DNA of 64,000 nt from Glycine soja (GCF_004193775.1 NC_041004.1:34248411-34312410); one strand, 5' to 3'. Positions 12,625-23,775 are shown, counted from the stretch's first letter. Made by a program: numbers and translations. Notes: generated by a model not told the origin, from the letters alone.

Positions 12625-12790
12625 TATTCTAAATTTGTGTAGGTTCTACATAGTATTCTTTGCTTGCTTATATAGGCAGCACCACTGGTATTCTCTAAGC
12701 CTCTATAGGCTCTTCACCCGTATTCTTTAAACCTCTATAGGCTTTTCACCTAGAATTCTTTAAGCTTCTGCAAGCTCTACCCAAGTATTC
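12625..12790. repeat. Minisatellite, about six units of about 32 bp
   Basis: TATTCT-initiated units start near 12625, 12654, 12689, 12721, 12753 and 12786. The middle units also share CCTCTATAGGCTCTTCACC. The units are diverged and the spacing varies from 29 to 35 bp. Confidence 0.7.
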
Positions 12791-12794
12791 TTTC

Positions 12795-14190
12795 AAAAAA
12801 CCTCTTGAACTTCACACCCTTAGTATCATATGTTATTGGAGACACACAACACATATTGCAGTCACACAAACTTTAGAAGCATTAATCCTCTAATTACTCT
12901 TATGAGTCTTTCCCTCTATCCTAAGGGAAGGAAACTACACCTTCTGAGATGTCTTTTACTGAGACTCCTCTGATGAAAGTGTTTATAGACATTTCTACGG
13001 ATTTTGGTCTACTTGGCTTGACCAACAGTGTTTTGACTAAGGAGGATTATTCTAATATAAGGTATTCTACGGATGACTCTTTTCTCGCCTTACCCTCTCT
13101 ATTTGGAACTCGTTCCTTGTAATGAGCTCCTTTTAATTTGCTTCCATATATAAGCCTTAGAGCTAATTGTTTATGGCTAATGTAGGTAGAATTCAAAATT
13201 CAAATACCGTATAAGTTGTCCATGTTCATACAACTAGCATTTCAGCTTTAGTTTACCCTTCCATGTCTTTTGCACCTTCAAACTCTTGTTGAGTTTCTTT
13301 TTCTCTGCTTGTCTCACAGTTAATGTCAACTTTCACTTTTCAAAATTGAAATGTATTTGTTCTGTTGTGCTTTGAGTTGTGTGGTCTTATTGGATTCTCA
13401 TTATTTTTGAATTAGAATCATTGGAAATCTTTATTGAATTCACATGATTTTCAAAAATTTCAAAATGTTTTCAATCAACAATGATAAACAAATATATTAA
13501 TTATATAAATTCAATTTTTAATTGTAGTTAATACACTAAAAAATATATTTCATGGGGTCATTTTTTGTTTAATCTGCAATTTAAATTCTTTATAAATGCA
13601 TTACTCATTTTGTCTTATTTATCACCTACACTCATAAAATTGTATGTTCGTGTGGAATTAACTATCACAAATTTATATGTTTTTTGTGAATGTTATCATA
13701 ATCAAACTGAACTAGCTTGTCAAATTGGTTGAATTTGGAATTGATTATTAAATCAATTCATTTAACTAAGAAAATTGGTTTGCAAAGAACTATAGAAGAA
13801 AAAACATTGAAGCAACTAGACATATCAGCCAAAGGTTGTTGTAGTTGGGGAAAAACTTTTTTGGCTAGACATATATGCATAGTTTCATATTAAGAAAAGA
13901 CAAATAAGAAACAAAAAAAAGTTAAAAAAAATTTAGACCACTTAAAGAAGATTGCCACATACATGAGTTTTTTCAAATAAACCGATATATCAAGTTGTTT
14001 TTACACCTATATATCGCTAAAAATGTTGCCTAATAGTTTGCATAGTTACACAACTTGGTCAATGCTTAACAAATTTTCTTTAAACCATTATTCTATAAGT
14101 TCAAAAATACGTTATATATCCAACAAAAAGAGACAGTATCATGCATGTGCTAATTTGGCATTTAGTTACGCCAGATATATCGTTTTCGAA
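12795..14190. other. Intergenic region upstream of SURNod19
   Basis: Includes one copy of a dispersed repeat of about 220 bp (13478-13695) that recurs at 23776-23993. No gene was recognised. A short open stretch near 12925-13120 has no recognisable domain. Confidence 0.4.
13478..13695. repeat. Dispersed repeat, copy 1
   Basis: Closely similar to 23776-23993 in the same orientation. Shared blocks include AATTTAAATTCTTTATAAAT and TGTGGAATTAACTAT. No termini or coding sequence were recognised. Confidence 0.65.
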
Positions 14191-14198
14191 CCATCTAC

Positions 14199-14208
14199 TA
14201 TATATAAA
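14199..14208 (+). promoter_or_regulatory. TATA box of the SURNod19 gene
   Basis: CTATATATAAAAAG lies about 90 bp upstream of a possible first ATG at 14291 and about 300 bp upstream of the preferred ATG at 14498, with an apparent leader intron between them. Confidence 0.6.
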
Positions 14209-14497
14209 AAGCAACAACTTTGCATACACATAAATTTACCCCTTACAATTTCAACAATTGTACACTTTCATCGAAAACCCAATCTTCGCCATGGTCATCC
14301 CTTCATGTTTTTCTTTTATGGTATGCAATTTTTATTGTCAATGTTCCAATACTTTGTCTTTTTGTTTCATTCTTACTTTAGTTTGCATACTTTAACACAT
14401 TTGATTGAATTATCTACAAGATTACCAAAAAGAATGACCTTGCAAATATTTGTCATAGCTAATTTCTTAATACCTAATGGTTTATGTACAGGTTAAT

Positions 14498-16407
14498 ATG
14501 AGGATTATCTCTAAAGTAATGTTACTTTCATTATCAGTAATAGTGATTCTCTCTGGCACAACATACTCAATTTTCCTAGACTCTGAAAATCATATCAAAT
14601 CGGCTACTTTTGTGTCTAAAAGTTTTGAAATGGGACCGGGAAAAATTGTGTCAAAATCATTTTATGATATTGAGTTTCCAAAAGGTCATATTGGGGTCAA
14701 GAGTTTTGATGCCGAACTAGTTGATGAAGATGGGAATTCTGTACCTTTGTATGAAACCTATCTTCATCATTGGTTTGCAATAAAGTACAATGAAAATATT
14801 ACCATGTCACGGTACATTGAGCAATCTCATGACATTAGCAAAGGTATCAATTACACAAGAAACGATGGTGCATGTAGAGGCTTTTTGCTTCCACATTATT
14901 GGGGCTTAGGAGGAGAATCACGAGGAACATCCTCAAATCTTCCAGACCCTTTTGCGGTAGAATTTGGTAACCCTACAAATATTCCACATGGATTTAAGGA
15001 AAAATGGTTGTTCGACATCATGGCTATCGATACACGTGGTGCATATAGTAGAAAAGGTTGCATAGAATGTAGATGTGACCTACTTAATCTTCCAAAGGAC
15101 TTTTATAATGTCACAAAAGACATTAATGAGCAACCATTGTCCCTAAATTATAAAGGAGGACTCTTTTGTTGTAAAGATAACTTACAATGCAAATTAAGAA
15201 AGGGTTTCCATGGCCCAACGAGAAAGCTTTCACTAAGATATAAAATAAAGTGGGTTGATTGGGATGAACACCAAGTGCCACTTAAGTTTTATATACTTGA
15301 TACAACTGATCGTGTGAGAACAAATGGCTCTACAACAATTCATGATTGCCAGGTAGATAATTTATTCAAGATACGCTATTTAACACTCCATCCGTCCCTA
15401 AATAGAAGACTCTTTTTTTAGTTTTATATTTCCTTTTTTCTAAGGTACTATTTTCAAGTTGTTTTTTTGCAATATTTATTTTTAGACCCAAATAACCCTT
15501 ATTACTTTTCAATAAATGATATATATTTAAAAGATAAATACATTATCTCTCTTATAAGGAATGGCTAAAAACACTAGCGTAAAAGCAATTAAGTGAAAAG
15601 AGAGATATTGTGAGTCTCAATAAACTTAGGATAATTTTGATAAAATAATACAAATTGTTAACAAATTTAATGTTACTAACTATATTAATCAACTTTCTTA
15701 AAAGGTGTGAATTAATTAAATAGCCTTATATTTAGGGACATGGGGAGTAGATGATAAGTGGATTTTTAAATCTCAATTAAATTACAAACCATAATAGTTG
15801 CCCATTACTTTGTGTTGAGGAAGTTGTTAACATATATATCTTAATTTCTTATAGGCAGAGTATACCATTCCAAGAATTGGTCACAGTGACTCCCCTCATG
15901 TTAAGAAAGCAAACATCCCAATGAAAAAAGGTGGTTATCTTATATATGGCACTTCTCATATGCATACTGGTGTTGTCAATGCAACTCTCTATGGACAGGT
16001 GATATTTTATATATGTATTCATTCCTATATAATCTTTATGATTTGTTGAAGATAAAATTTTATTAAATTTTATGTGCTTCGGGTATTCTTAAGTAATAAC
16101 TATTTTCATTAATACTATATCTTTGTAAGATGTTCACTATTATAATGCATCTTCTCTAAACTTATGTCTTTGATTAACTTAGGATGGAAGGGTTTTATGT
16201 ACTTCAACACCAAAATATGGAACGGGAAAGGAAGCTGGAAATGAAAGAGGTTACCTAGTTGGAATGTCGGGTTGTTATCCCAAACCAGGCTCTATCAAGA
16301 TTAAAGATGGCGAAATTCTCACTCTAGAAACTAGATATCAAAACAAGTTTCGTACTGGAGCTATGGGATTTTTCTATATTCACTTGGCAGAACAACTACC
16401 AAACTAA
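14498..16407 (+). CDS. SURNod19 (stress up-regulated Nod 19) family protein, three exons
   Basis: Coding exons are 14498-15352, 15855-15998 and 16183-16407. Both introns have GT/AG ends in phase 0, giving about 407 aa with no stops. The N-terminus is a likely signal peptide (hydrophobic MLLSLSVIVILSG). Family blocks follow in order: GPGKIVSKSFYDIEFPKGHI, LYETYLHHW, EKWLFDIMAIDTRG, ECRCDLLN, GGLFCCKDNLQCKLRKGF and KWVDWDEHQVPLKFYI. Exon 2 carries GGYLIYGTSHMHTGV and exon 3 GTGKEAGNERGYLVGMSGCY, ending in QLPN. The protein is probably secreted; its biochemical role is unknown. A 170-bp intron at 14321-14490 seems to split the leader. If translation began at ATG 14291 the frame would continue in phase and add 12 residues, but the start at 14498 puts the signal peptide at the very N-terminus. 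Confidence 0.9.
15386..15747. mobile_element. MITE inside SURNod19 coding intron 1
   Basis: The ends are CTCCATCCGTCCCTAAATA and, inverted, TATTTAGGGACATGGGGAG. The interior resembles the Stowaway-like MITE at 11940-12225 (an ACTATATTAATCAACTTTCTTA-type block in both). It occupies most of the 502-bp intron 15353-15854 and leaves both splice sites untouched. Confidence 0.7.
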
Positions 16408-16758
16408 GATTTAAAGACTTAATGTGAACGGTTAATTTATCTTTTCCAAATAGCTTATTTAGCTTTTTGGGTGATTGATTGTTGATAAGATAAATGTTGT
16501 AAATTCTCTATTCCTTATCTTTGTTAATGCAAAGTTCTTTTATTGCATATGAAATAACGAGATTGCATTATAAAATTAAACAAGATTATAAAAAATAAAA
16601 CTAGCTAGAAAGCTTGTTCAGGAGACTTCTTGTTGTGCTAAGGACAACTCCTAAACAATTCACGTATTAGTTATTTGAATCTTGTGATTTGGGACAAGTA
16701 AAAAATTGATTATTACTATGAATAATTTTTATTATATATGTGTATTGATATTTTTTTT
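16408..16758. other. SURNod19 3' flank
   Basis: AT-rich sequence probably including the 3' UTR. No further gene is seen before the CACTA terminus. Confidence 0.4.
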
Positions 16759-16944
16759 CACTACTACAAAAGGGTGTTTTTACAACGTTGTTTCTAAGAC
16801 GGTTCTGAAGGACCGTCTTAGAATAGGAGGCGGTGGCAATTTTGTAATTCAAGAGAGAAATATTGATTTTTACGTTGCACATTCTAAGGCGGTTACAAAG
16901 AACCCTCTTAGAATGTAACCTGGTGGCAATGTTCTAATTAACAG

Positions 16945-17360
16945 AAATAAGACTACGACGGCTATTGCGTAAGCCCATCTTTGTATATTGTAATGCGTTT
17001 CGGCCAATAAATTACCTAACCCTAATCGTGTTGGTGCTTGCACTCTCGCTCATCACGCATTCGTTCTCACTATTCGTCCTCTTCGGTCTCCTCGCGTTGT
17101 GGTCGTTCCTTTATCTCTTTCGCCCTTCGGATCAGCCTGTCATCCTCTTCGGACGCACCTTTGTCATTTTGCTCACCAATGTTGGATCCTTGGTGATCTC
17201 TTCCCTCATGGTTAGATTGGCGATCGTGTGCACGCATGGGGCTTTTCGCGTTCCCGAGGATCTATTTCTTGATGATCAGGAGCCTAACAGCTCTGGATTC
17301 CTCTCGTTCCTCGGCGGGCCGCCGCTTCTGTCGTTGCAGCGACAGTCGCACGTGTAAACG
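16945..17360 (+). pseudogene. Captured PRA1B-type prenylated Rab acceptor fragment
   Basis: PRA1 proteins are small four-helix membrane proteins acting on prenylated Rabs in ER/Golgi trafficking. The frame reads LTLIVLVLALSLITHSFSLF, then LWSFLYLFRPSDQPVILFGR, then NVGSLVISSLMVRLAIVC and HGAFRVPEDLFLDDQEP, with a GFLSFLGG tail and a natural-looking TAA at 17355-17357. The N-terminal part of the gene is missing. About 15-20 codons between FGRTF and VILLTNVG appear deleted without loss of frame, which removes the loop between the two membrane hairpins. The frame has no stop, and its GC content is clearly above that of the surrounding DNA. No ATG is evident at the 5' end; the longest frame begins with TTG. 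It lies just inside the left end of the CACTA element. Confidence 0.8.
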
Positions 17361-17850
17361 GCAGGATCTGGACAACTTGTCTGTTCGGTGGATTCTTCTC
17401 AGGTTGGTTCGGCCTTTTTAGTTGTAATATGTTGAACTGAAATTGTTGCGATATTCTTGTCTTTTGAGATCCAAAGCGAATTGCTTAGGGTTTAGTTCTG
17501 TTACTACTTTTTGTTTTACGCCAAGATATTATTGTGCTATTAAACCTCAAGTAATGCAGCAGCTTAGTCATTGATTTTGCTTCTGAAATTGTTTGTCATT
17601 TTCGATAGATTTGTATGTGTATTTTTTATTCCATTGTCATAATGGTACGTTTAAATAGTTGGAATTGGACTAGAGATTCAGAGAATAAGACTGGATTTTC
17701 AATTAAACTAAAATATACTCTATTTTGATTGAGATGTAGTATACATAAATTGATAATTTTCTTTAGATGTTTAATCATTAATGGGACAAAATTTAAGTAT
17801 TTTTAGTGCCATTTTGGTTTTGGTTTGTGCCATTTTGGTTATGTTTCCAG

Positions 17851-18100
17851 CTATCATTTCTTCATTGATTATTTGAAGTATGAAGTTTCATGGAAGAAAG
17901 CAACAAGAAATGGTAACAAGGAAGGAGAGAAAGAAACATCATCGACTTTGTACGAGGATGAAATTTGGAGGCCTTGTTTGAAAGGAATCAACCCTGTCTG
18001 GTTGCTCGGGTTGAGAGTTTTTGCCTTTGTTGTGCTTTTGGTGCTTTTCATACTCATTGCTACTGAGGATGGAGGAAGCATTTTCTTCTTTTACACTTAG
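17851..18100 (+). pseudogene. Captured exon of a plant multi-pass membrane protein
   Basis: After a TTTCCAG acceptor the frame reads YHFFIDYLKYEVSWKKA, then EDEIWRPCLKGINPVWLLGL, RVFAFVVLLVLFILIATEDG and GSIFFFYT. The pattern W.PCL.GI.P.WLL..R, hydrophobic stretch, DGG.IF.FYTQW is characteristic of an uncharacterised plant transmembrane family. The Gln of FYTQ is changed to a TAG stop here. The exon is preceded by intron-like DNA, so capture was at the genomic level. Function of the parent family is unknown to me. Confidence 0.6.
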
Positions 18101-18502
18101 TGAGTTTTCATTCCCTTTTGAATTTCCTTATGTCAAAATTTGAATGTTGTTGAAATGAGTATTATATGGATAGGGTCTCTCTACATATCTATGACTACAG
18201 TCCAGTTACTATAAAGTTCTTAGTAAACACTTACCAGAAAAAAGAAGTTAAAATAAATCAAACTTGTAAATTATTAATTTATGCATCTTAACTTTTTTCT
18301 ATTGTGCCAGGGAAGTTTGATTCGAAACTAGGCCAATGCGTGTGTATAGTTCTGTTTTAACTTTTAAGAGTCATCCTGCCTTGTTGGTATGGAACATGAA
18401 ATAAGTTTGGCTGGAACACGAATTTGCAAGCTTATTAAACTTTAAACAGAGTTAATTATTCTCAAACCAAAACGAATTCTAGGAGATTGTTCTAGAGGAC
18501 CT

Positions 18503-18757
18503 AGGGATAATTCTAGCAAATTGTTCTTCTGGTTTTAACTGTGAGGTCAATGTTCTCCCATACATAATATTTAGAGGCTATAAGATGTTAAATTTTATTG
18601 GACCAATTGACAAATTCATGCCATGCTTGGTTAGGGATAATTCTAGCATATTGTTCTGGTTTTAAGTGTGAGGTCAAAGTTCCCCATACATAATATTTAG
18701 AGGTTATAAGATGTTAAATTTTATTGGACCAATTGACAAATTCTTGGCATGCATGGT
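18503..18757. repeat. Tandem duplication, 2 x about 130 bp, inside the CACTA element
   Basis: AGGGATAATTCTAGCA starts both units (18503 and 18633), and they share the following GGTTTTAA and ATACATAATATTTAGAGG blocks with few differences. Confidence 0.85.
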
Positions 18758-19229
18758 TTGTAATGAATCAAGACAAATTCTGATGGCAGTGAAATTTTAC
18801 TTCCACCATGTTGAGATAGTCAAGCTAGACAATTGATTCTGGATTGGGTCTCAACTCTTCTACCTTTTATTTTTCATATTTCTAAAAATGTAAAGAAAAG
18901 AATAGCAATCTAATTTTGTGTACAAAATTTCTCAGTAATTTTTCACTATTCACTAGTAATCTTTGAAAATCTTTGCTAAACCATCAATTATTAAATATTA
19001 GAGTCCTGTCTTCCATCAAGTTGATGTATTATAACATATAAATGGTTAACAATTAATACTTTTTCAACACAACTTTTATTTACTAAGATTTATTGAAGCT
19101 CACAAGACGGCGCAGATATTACTCTTTATTTAATAAGTCTTATGCACTCTAAAGCAAGAATACATCATTTTGTGACTAGTACTTGTAATGGATTTATTTA
19201 GGTACTTATAAGAATATGTATTTTTTTAT

Positions 19230-19587
19230 AAATAAGTTTTTTTAGTAATTTCTTTCATTTTAAAATTTTTATTGAAGTAGTATTTTTTAACCCGTTAATT
19301 ATTAACTAATTTTAAATTTTTTATATTTTATCCTTTTTTATCCTAACAATATTTATTAAAATTTCTTATTATCTTTTTTTTTATAAATAAAACAAAGTTT
19401 CCTTTTTTTTCACTCATTCCACCTACACATTTTTATATTACACTATTCATTTTAACTATTAAAGTATTTATAATATTTAATTTATTAAAGGATATCAATT
19501 ACGGGGGGATAAATTTACACTATTCATTTTAACTATATTAATCAATTTTTTTAAGAATATAAATTAGTTAAAAAGATCTTATATTTA

Positions 19588-19588
<1 letters not shown>
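19230..19588. mobile_element. MITE remnant within the CACTA element
   Basis: The block TAACTATATTAATCAATTTT with the downstream AAAGATCTTATATTTATGAA resembles the right halves of the MITEs at 11940-12225 and 15386-15747. The left boundary is unclear and the right end runs into an AT microsatellite. Confidence 0.4.

Positions 19589-19589
<1 letters not shown>

Positions 19590-19642
<53 letters not shown>
19590..19642. repeat. (AT)n microsatellite
   Basis: An uninterrupted AT run of about 50 bp directly abutting the MITE remnant. Confidence 0.95.
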
Positions 19643-19646
<4 letters not shown>

Positions 19647-22128
19647 TTTATATTTAACATACCAGTATCCCTTAATTTTCTATGTGGTAGAGTGTACAAC
19701 AATTTACAGCAGTTGGTTATAATAGGGAATTTCAATAAGGCTGAGTTTCTCTTATAGATTCAATATTCTGATGCTTCCTGTTGAGAGATCTTTATATCCG
19801 ATGTCATCATTATCATATAACCTTAAAGAGAGAAACTTATTATTGTTGAAGAGCTGATGGATCACACTTTTTTTTTTGTGTGGGTACACTCATATATGAA
19901 TCAAATCAAATATGTATAAAATGTATAAACATACACTCATATAAATGTAGAAAATATGGTTTGGCCCATGATTTTTTTTTTGTGTGTGTGGGTAATTTTA
20001 TGATTTTTTTAAAGTTGGGGGTGGGCTTAGCAATCCCCTCCAATGTCCTTTATTTTTGCCCTTGATTTTTAATTTGGCCCATAACAAACGCTGAGGGACT
20101 ATAGTCTATGGATGGGCTGCAGACCCAGGCTATTGAAAAACCACAGAACCAATATTAAAATAACTAGTAAAAAACAATTAGAGATATCAGCCAAAAATCG
20201 ATTCACAAGGTAATAAAAAATATTTAGTATGATATCATTTTAATTTTCACAAAAAAATAAAAATTGATTTAAGGTATTTCGTAATATCTTTTTTAGAAGT
20301 GAATTTGTTATTATTCATGAATATTTTTGTATATCATTGAAACTTAAGTCTAAGTATATATTATGATATATTTAATTTAAATTTTTGTGTATTTTGAATG
20401 TTAAGCAGTGGTGTTTTATTTTTATTTATTAGATTTATAAAATTATGATATTATATATTTCATAGAAATGATCGTGTTAATTAATGACATTCTAATTTGG
20501 GGTACATGGCTTTACCAACAATATCTAACTGAGATTTTATTTGTAACAAAAATTCTGGCAGCCTAAAAAAGTATTAAATATAGTATCAACAACTATTAAA
20601 ATAAAATATTATTCATCTTGAATTTTTTTACTTGCTAAACTCATTATTAATATTTTTATAATAAAGACTATTTAAGGAAAAGTGGAGTGAGAAGAATTTT
20701 AGTGCCCCACTCAACCTTATTGGATGTTAAGAATTTCAATATCAACAGATTATGAATATAATAATTATAGCAAGAATACTAAAAGAGTAGTAGTAAAGTC
20801 ACGTTAGACAAAGAAAATGTAGCAATATTTCACAAAAGACATACTTGGTATTTCACCATATACACTATTGGTATTTTTTTAATTAATTAAGTTAATACGT
20901 GTATCAAAGTTAATTTATTCTAATGGATTATTTCACCTTTTGATACAATCTTTCAGAGGAATAAGAATACAATGTTTATACGGATGAATGGAAAAGATGG
21001 GTGATGCGCAAGGACATCAATCGTCCAATGGCAAGAGAAGAATGTTGCATAGTAGGTTCTCTTTTTTTTTCTTTGTTTAAAATTATAAGATTCATTTTCC
21101 CATTTCTTTATTTAAATAGTAGTTTCTGTTCTAATTGGAAGGTTATTTTTTAAATATATTTTTGGTGAAATTTTATAAAATTCATTTGATAATTACATTG
21201 TTTAGTTAGCAAAAACATTATAGCATTCTAAAATTTAACAAATTGTAAGTTCAAACTTTTTGAGTTGGAACATGCCTTGGACTATTTTTTTGCAATCACT
21301 CCCATTGGGTATATTATTTTCTCACATTAGCTCTGCCTATATTAATTGCCTTCCAAGTTTAATTTGCTTTCACTTGTTTTTCTATTTTTTTTTCAAATTT
21401 TTTATTGGTTACTCCCTCGTGGTTTAATGATGGCCTTGTTTTCCTACTCAATCTATCCATCTATCTTTCTTCAAACTTTTTTTTAATTGAAGGAAAAATC
21501 TATCATATCTCCTTTGTACTTGCTGGAGTTTTTTTTTTTTTTCCTTTGATGTCCTTGTTTACGGTTTAACTAATCTTCATTTAGGTTCTTCTGCTTTTCT
21601 AAGTTTGTTGTTGTTTGGTCACTATGATTTGATTTTCAGCTAAAAAAGTTCAATTTTTAACAATTGGGTACATGTGAATTTGCATTTTTTTTTTATTTTT
21701 GCTCTCATTTATGATGTTTTCCTCCTCCATTTTAGTAATGAACGATCAGAAAAACTGTTTATTTGAAGCTGGTTAATCTTGTTTTTTTGTATGAGTTAAT
21801 GCACCATGAATTGCTTGTGCATTTGACCTATAATTGTTTTGATAGGGTTGAATTGGAATTCTTATACTGGCTAATAAATTCATAATATCATTTTTTTTCA
21901 CTAGACCAACAGCTTGCAACTACCATCTCGTCTCCAGCCTTCGATAAATTGTTGTTTGGGCTACAAGATTGATCTCATTCATGTAAGTCATGTCAATTCA
22001 TTTGCTTCAAAATTCTTCAAATTTTTTTATTAATCTCGTATATTATTATTTAATTTTTATCAATCTATATAAATTAATTTTTAAGATTTTAACTTTTTTT
22101 TTCACTTAACATATCTTTGATATCATAG

Positions 22129-22269
22129 GCTTTGTCTATCAATACCTTAAGTTGTTGCGTGAAGATACTCAACCAGAATGGATATTTAAGGAAATTTAAA
22201 ATATTGGAAACATGGATTTCAGATTTGTGGAAGAGCAGCCTCCACATGATCATGCTGTTGAGCTTGCAG
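22129..22269 (+). pseudogene. Captured exon of an M16 (insulin-degrading enzyme-like) metalloprotease
   Basis: The exon has an AG acceptor at 22127-22128 and a GT donor at 22270-22271. It encodes VYQYLKLLREDTQPEWIFKE and, after a stop, NIGNMDFRFVEEQPPHDHAV followed by ELA. This matches the segment of plant insulin-degrading-enzyme-like peroxisomal proteases around QYLKLL...EWIFKELQ.IG...FRF. The only lesion is a TAA in place of the CAA that encodes Gln in the family. This segment lies far from the zinc-binding HXXEH motif, which is absent. Intact splice sites show that genomic DNA was captured. Confidence 0.75.
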
Positions 22270-22431
22270 GTTTGTAATTTATTTTCTTGAAATTTTCTTG
22301 GCAAACATAGACTCCAACTTTTTTTTTTCTTGGCTTATATTAGAGTAGACCATGATGATACCATAATCATACATCAAATCCACTCTCAATTTTAAGCATG
22401 ATGATACCATAATATTGTATTGTATTGTAAT

Positions 22432-22433
<2 letters not shown>

Positions 22434-22494
<61 letters not shown>
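22434..22494. repeat. (TA)n microsatellite
   Basis: A TA run of about 60 bp between the M16 exon and the right subterminal repeats of the CACTA element. Confidence 0.95.
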
Positions 22495-22497
<3 letters not shown>

Positions 22498-22639
22498 ATT
22501 TTTTCAAACTTGTTGTAGGTAAATGATTTTATTAATGTTGAAAATGAAAATGATTATAATAGTTTTGGTTCCCATCAATGTTAAAAATGATTAAAGATAC
22601 AATAGACCAAAAAAAAATATAAACAAAAAAGTCATAAAT

Positions 22640-23085
22640 ATTACGACGTTTATTATACAAGTGTCTTAGTATGTTTGATTTACTACGCTGGTTATGTAAT
22701 AACCGTCTTAGTATATTGGACATACTACAACGATTGTCCAATAACCGTTATAGAAGGCCATTGTCTACAGACACATATAAAGACGGTCCCTTTCGACCCG
22801 TTGTTGTAGGTGAAATTTTTTAAGATAGTTATACGGTAACCGTCATAGAAAATAGGGTCAGCATATAGGCATACTAAGACGGTTAAGCTACCAACCGCCA
22901 TAGATTAGTCCAATATACTACGACGGTTATGTAACAACTGTCGTAGAAAATAAAATATACAACGACGGTTCTAAAACCCATCTTTATAATGTTTTTGCTT
23001 TTTACGATGTCTTATTTTATGACGTTTCAAAACCGTCGCAAAATAGGCATTTTAACTGACTTAAAAAATAGTTTTTCTAGTAGTA
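22640..23085. repeat. Right subterminal repeat region of the CACTA element
   Basis: Multiple copies in both orientations of a short motif (GACGGTT, AACCGTC, with TACTA or TAGTA next to it) lie between 22650 and 23035 and end at the terminal repeat TTTTTCTAGTAGT. In known CACTA systems such motifs bind the DNA-binding transposase subunit. Confidence 0.8.
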
Positions 23086-23775
23086 TTTACTTCTATTTCA
23101 TAATTTTTTTATGACTATGTTATTTTTATTGTATTGTTGGCTGTGGATGTGTGATTTTGCATATAAAAGTTGATCTCGCAATTATCACTAAGTTAACACT
23201 ACACAACTAGTACAGTATATCTAGCAATGCAATCTATAATTTAGAAGAAAACCTTCTTTTTGCATTCTTTTAAAATGACAATTTTAAGTTATACCAATAT
23301 TATTATTGTTATTGAAATAACACTAATAACAATTTTAATGTATACCAATATTACTTTCAAGTAATGAAATATTGTTATTAAATGATTTAACAACATGAGT
23401 TGATGTTGTCTTTGGTGTTTGTCTTCACAATTTTAGTGTGTGTATTATTTAATTTTTTTTATCAATATTCCAGAAAGCCACGAGACTTATTTATTATTTA
23501 TATTGGATTCTAAACTTACTCATACTAATGTTCTTACAAAATTGGAATTAATTGTTACTATCCCTTATTCAATAAGAGTTAAAAAAAAATTCAACTTCTT
23601 GGGTGGTTACCAAATATTAGAAACATTTTCCTAGTTTTTAAATTTCCTGCCACATTGTTACAATTTTTTTATAGCTTTAAAATTACTTTAAATTTAAAGT
23701 TAAAAGCACTTAAAATAAAGACGTCTGATAATATTAGCTTAAAAGTTCTTTTAAATCTAAAAAAATGTTTTATTT

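Larger units (their letters stand above)
16759..23085. mobile_element. Non-autonomous CACTA transposon with captured gene fragments (Pack-CACTA)
   Basis: The left end is CACTACTACAAAAGGG at 16759; the right end is TTTTTCTAGTAGTA at 23085, the last base presumably mutated from G. TTT flanks both sides (16756-16758 and 23086-23088), the 3-bp duplication expected of CACTA. The subterminal regions (16770-16920 and 22640-23040) are packed with AAGACGGTT/AACCGTCTTAG-type repeats. The 6.3-kb interior has no transposase but holds fragments of at least three host genes: PRA1B, a membrane protein and an M16 protease. It also contains two AT microsatellites and a 130-bp tandem duplication. The published soybean Tgm-Express1 element is a precedent for this architecture. 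Confidence 0.8.

Noticed and set aside
14023..14496. 157-codon frame upstream of SURNod19
   Set aside because: It runs across the TATA box and the apparent leader intron, and the protein has no recognisable family.
16930..22640. CACTA transposase genes inside the 16759-23085 element
   Set aside because: No TNPD- or TNPA-like protein block was recognised in any frame; the interior is accounted for by host fragments and AT-rich DNA.
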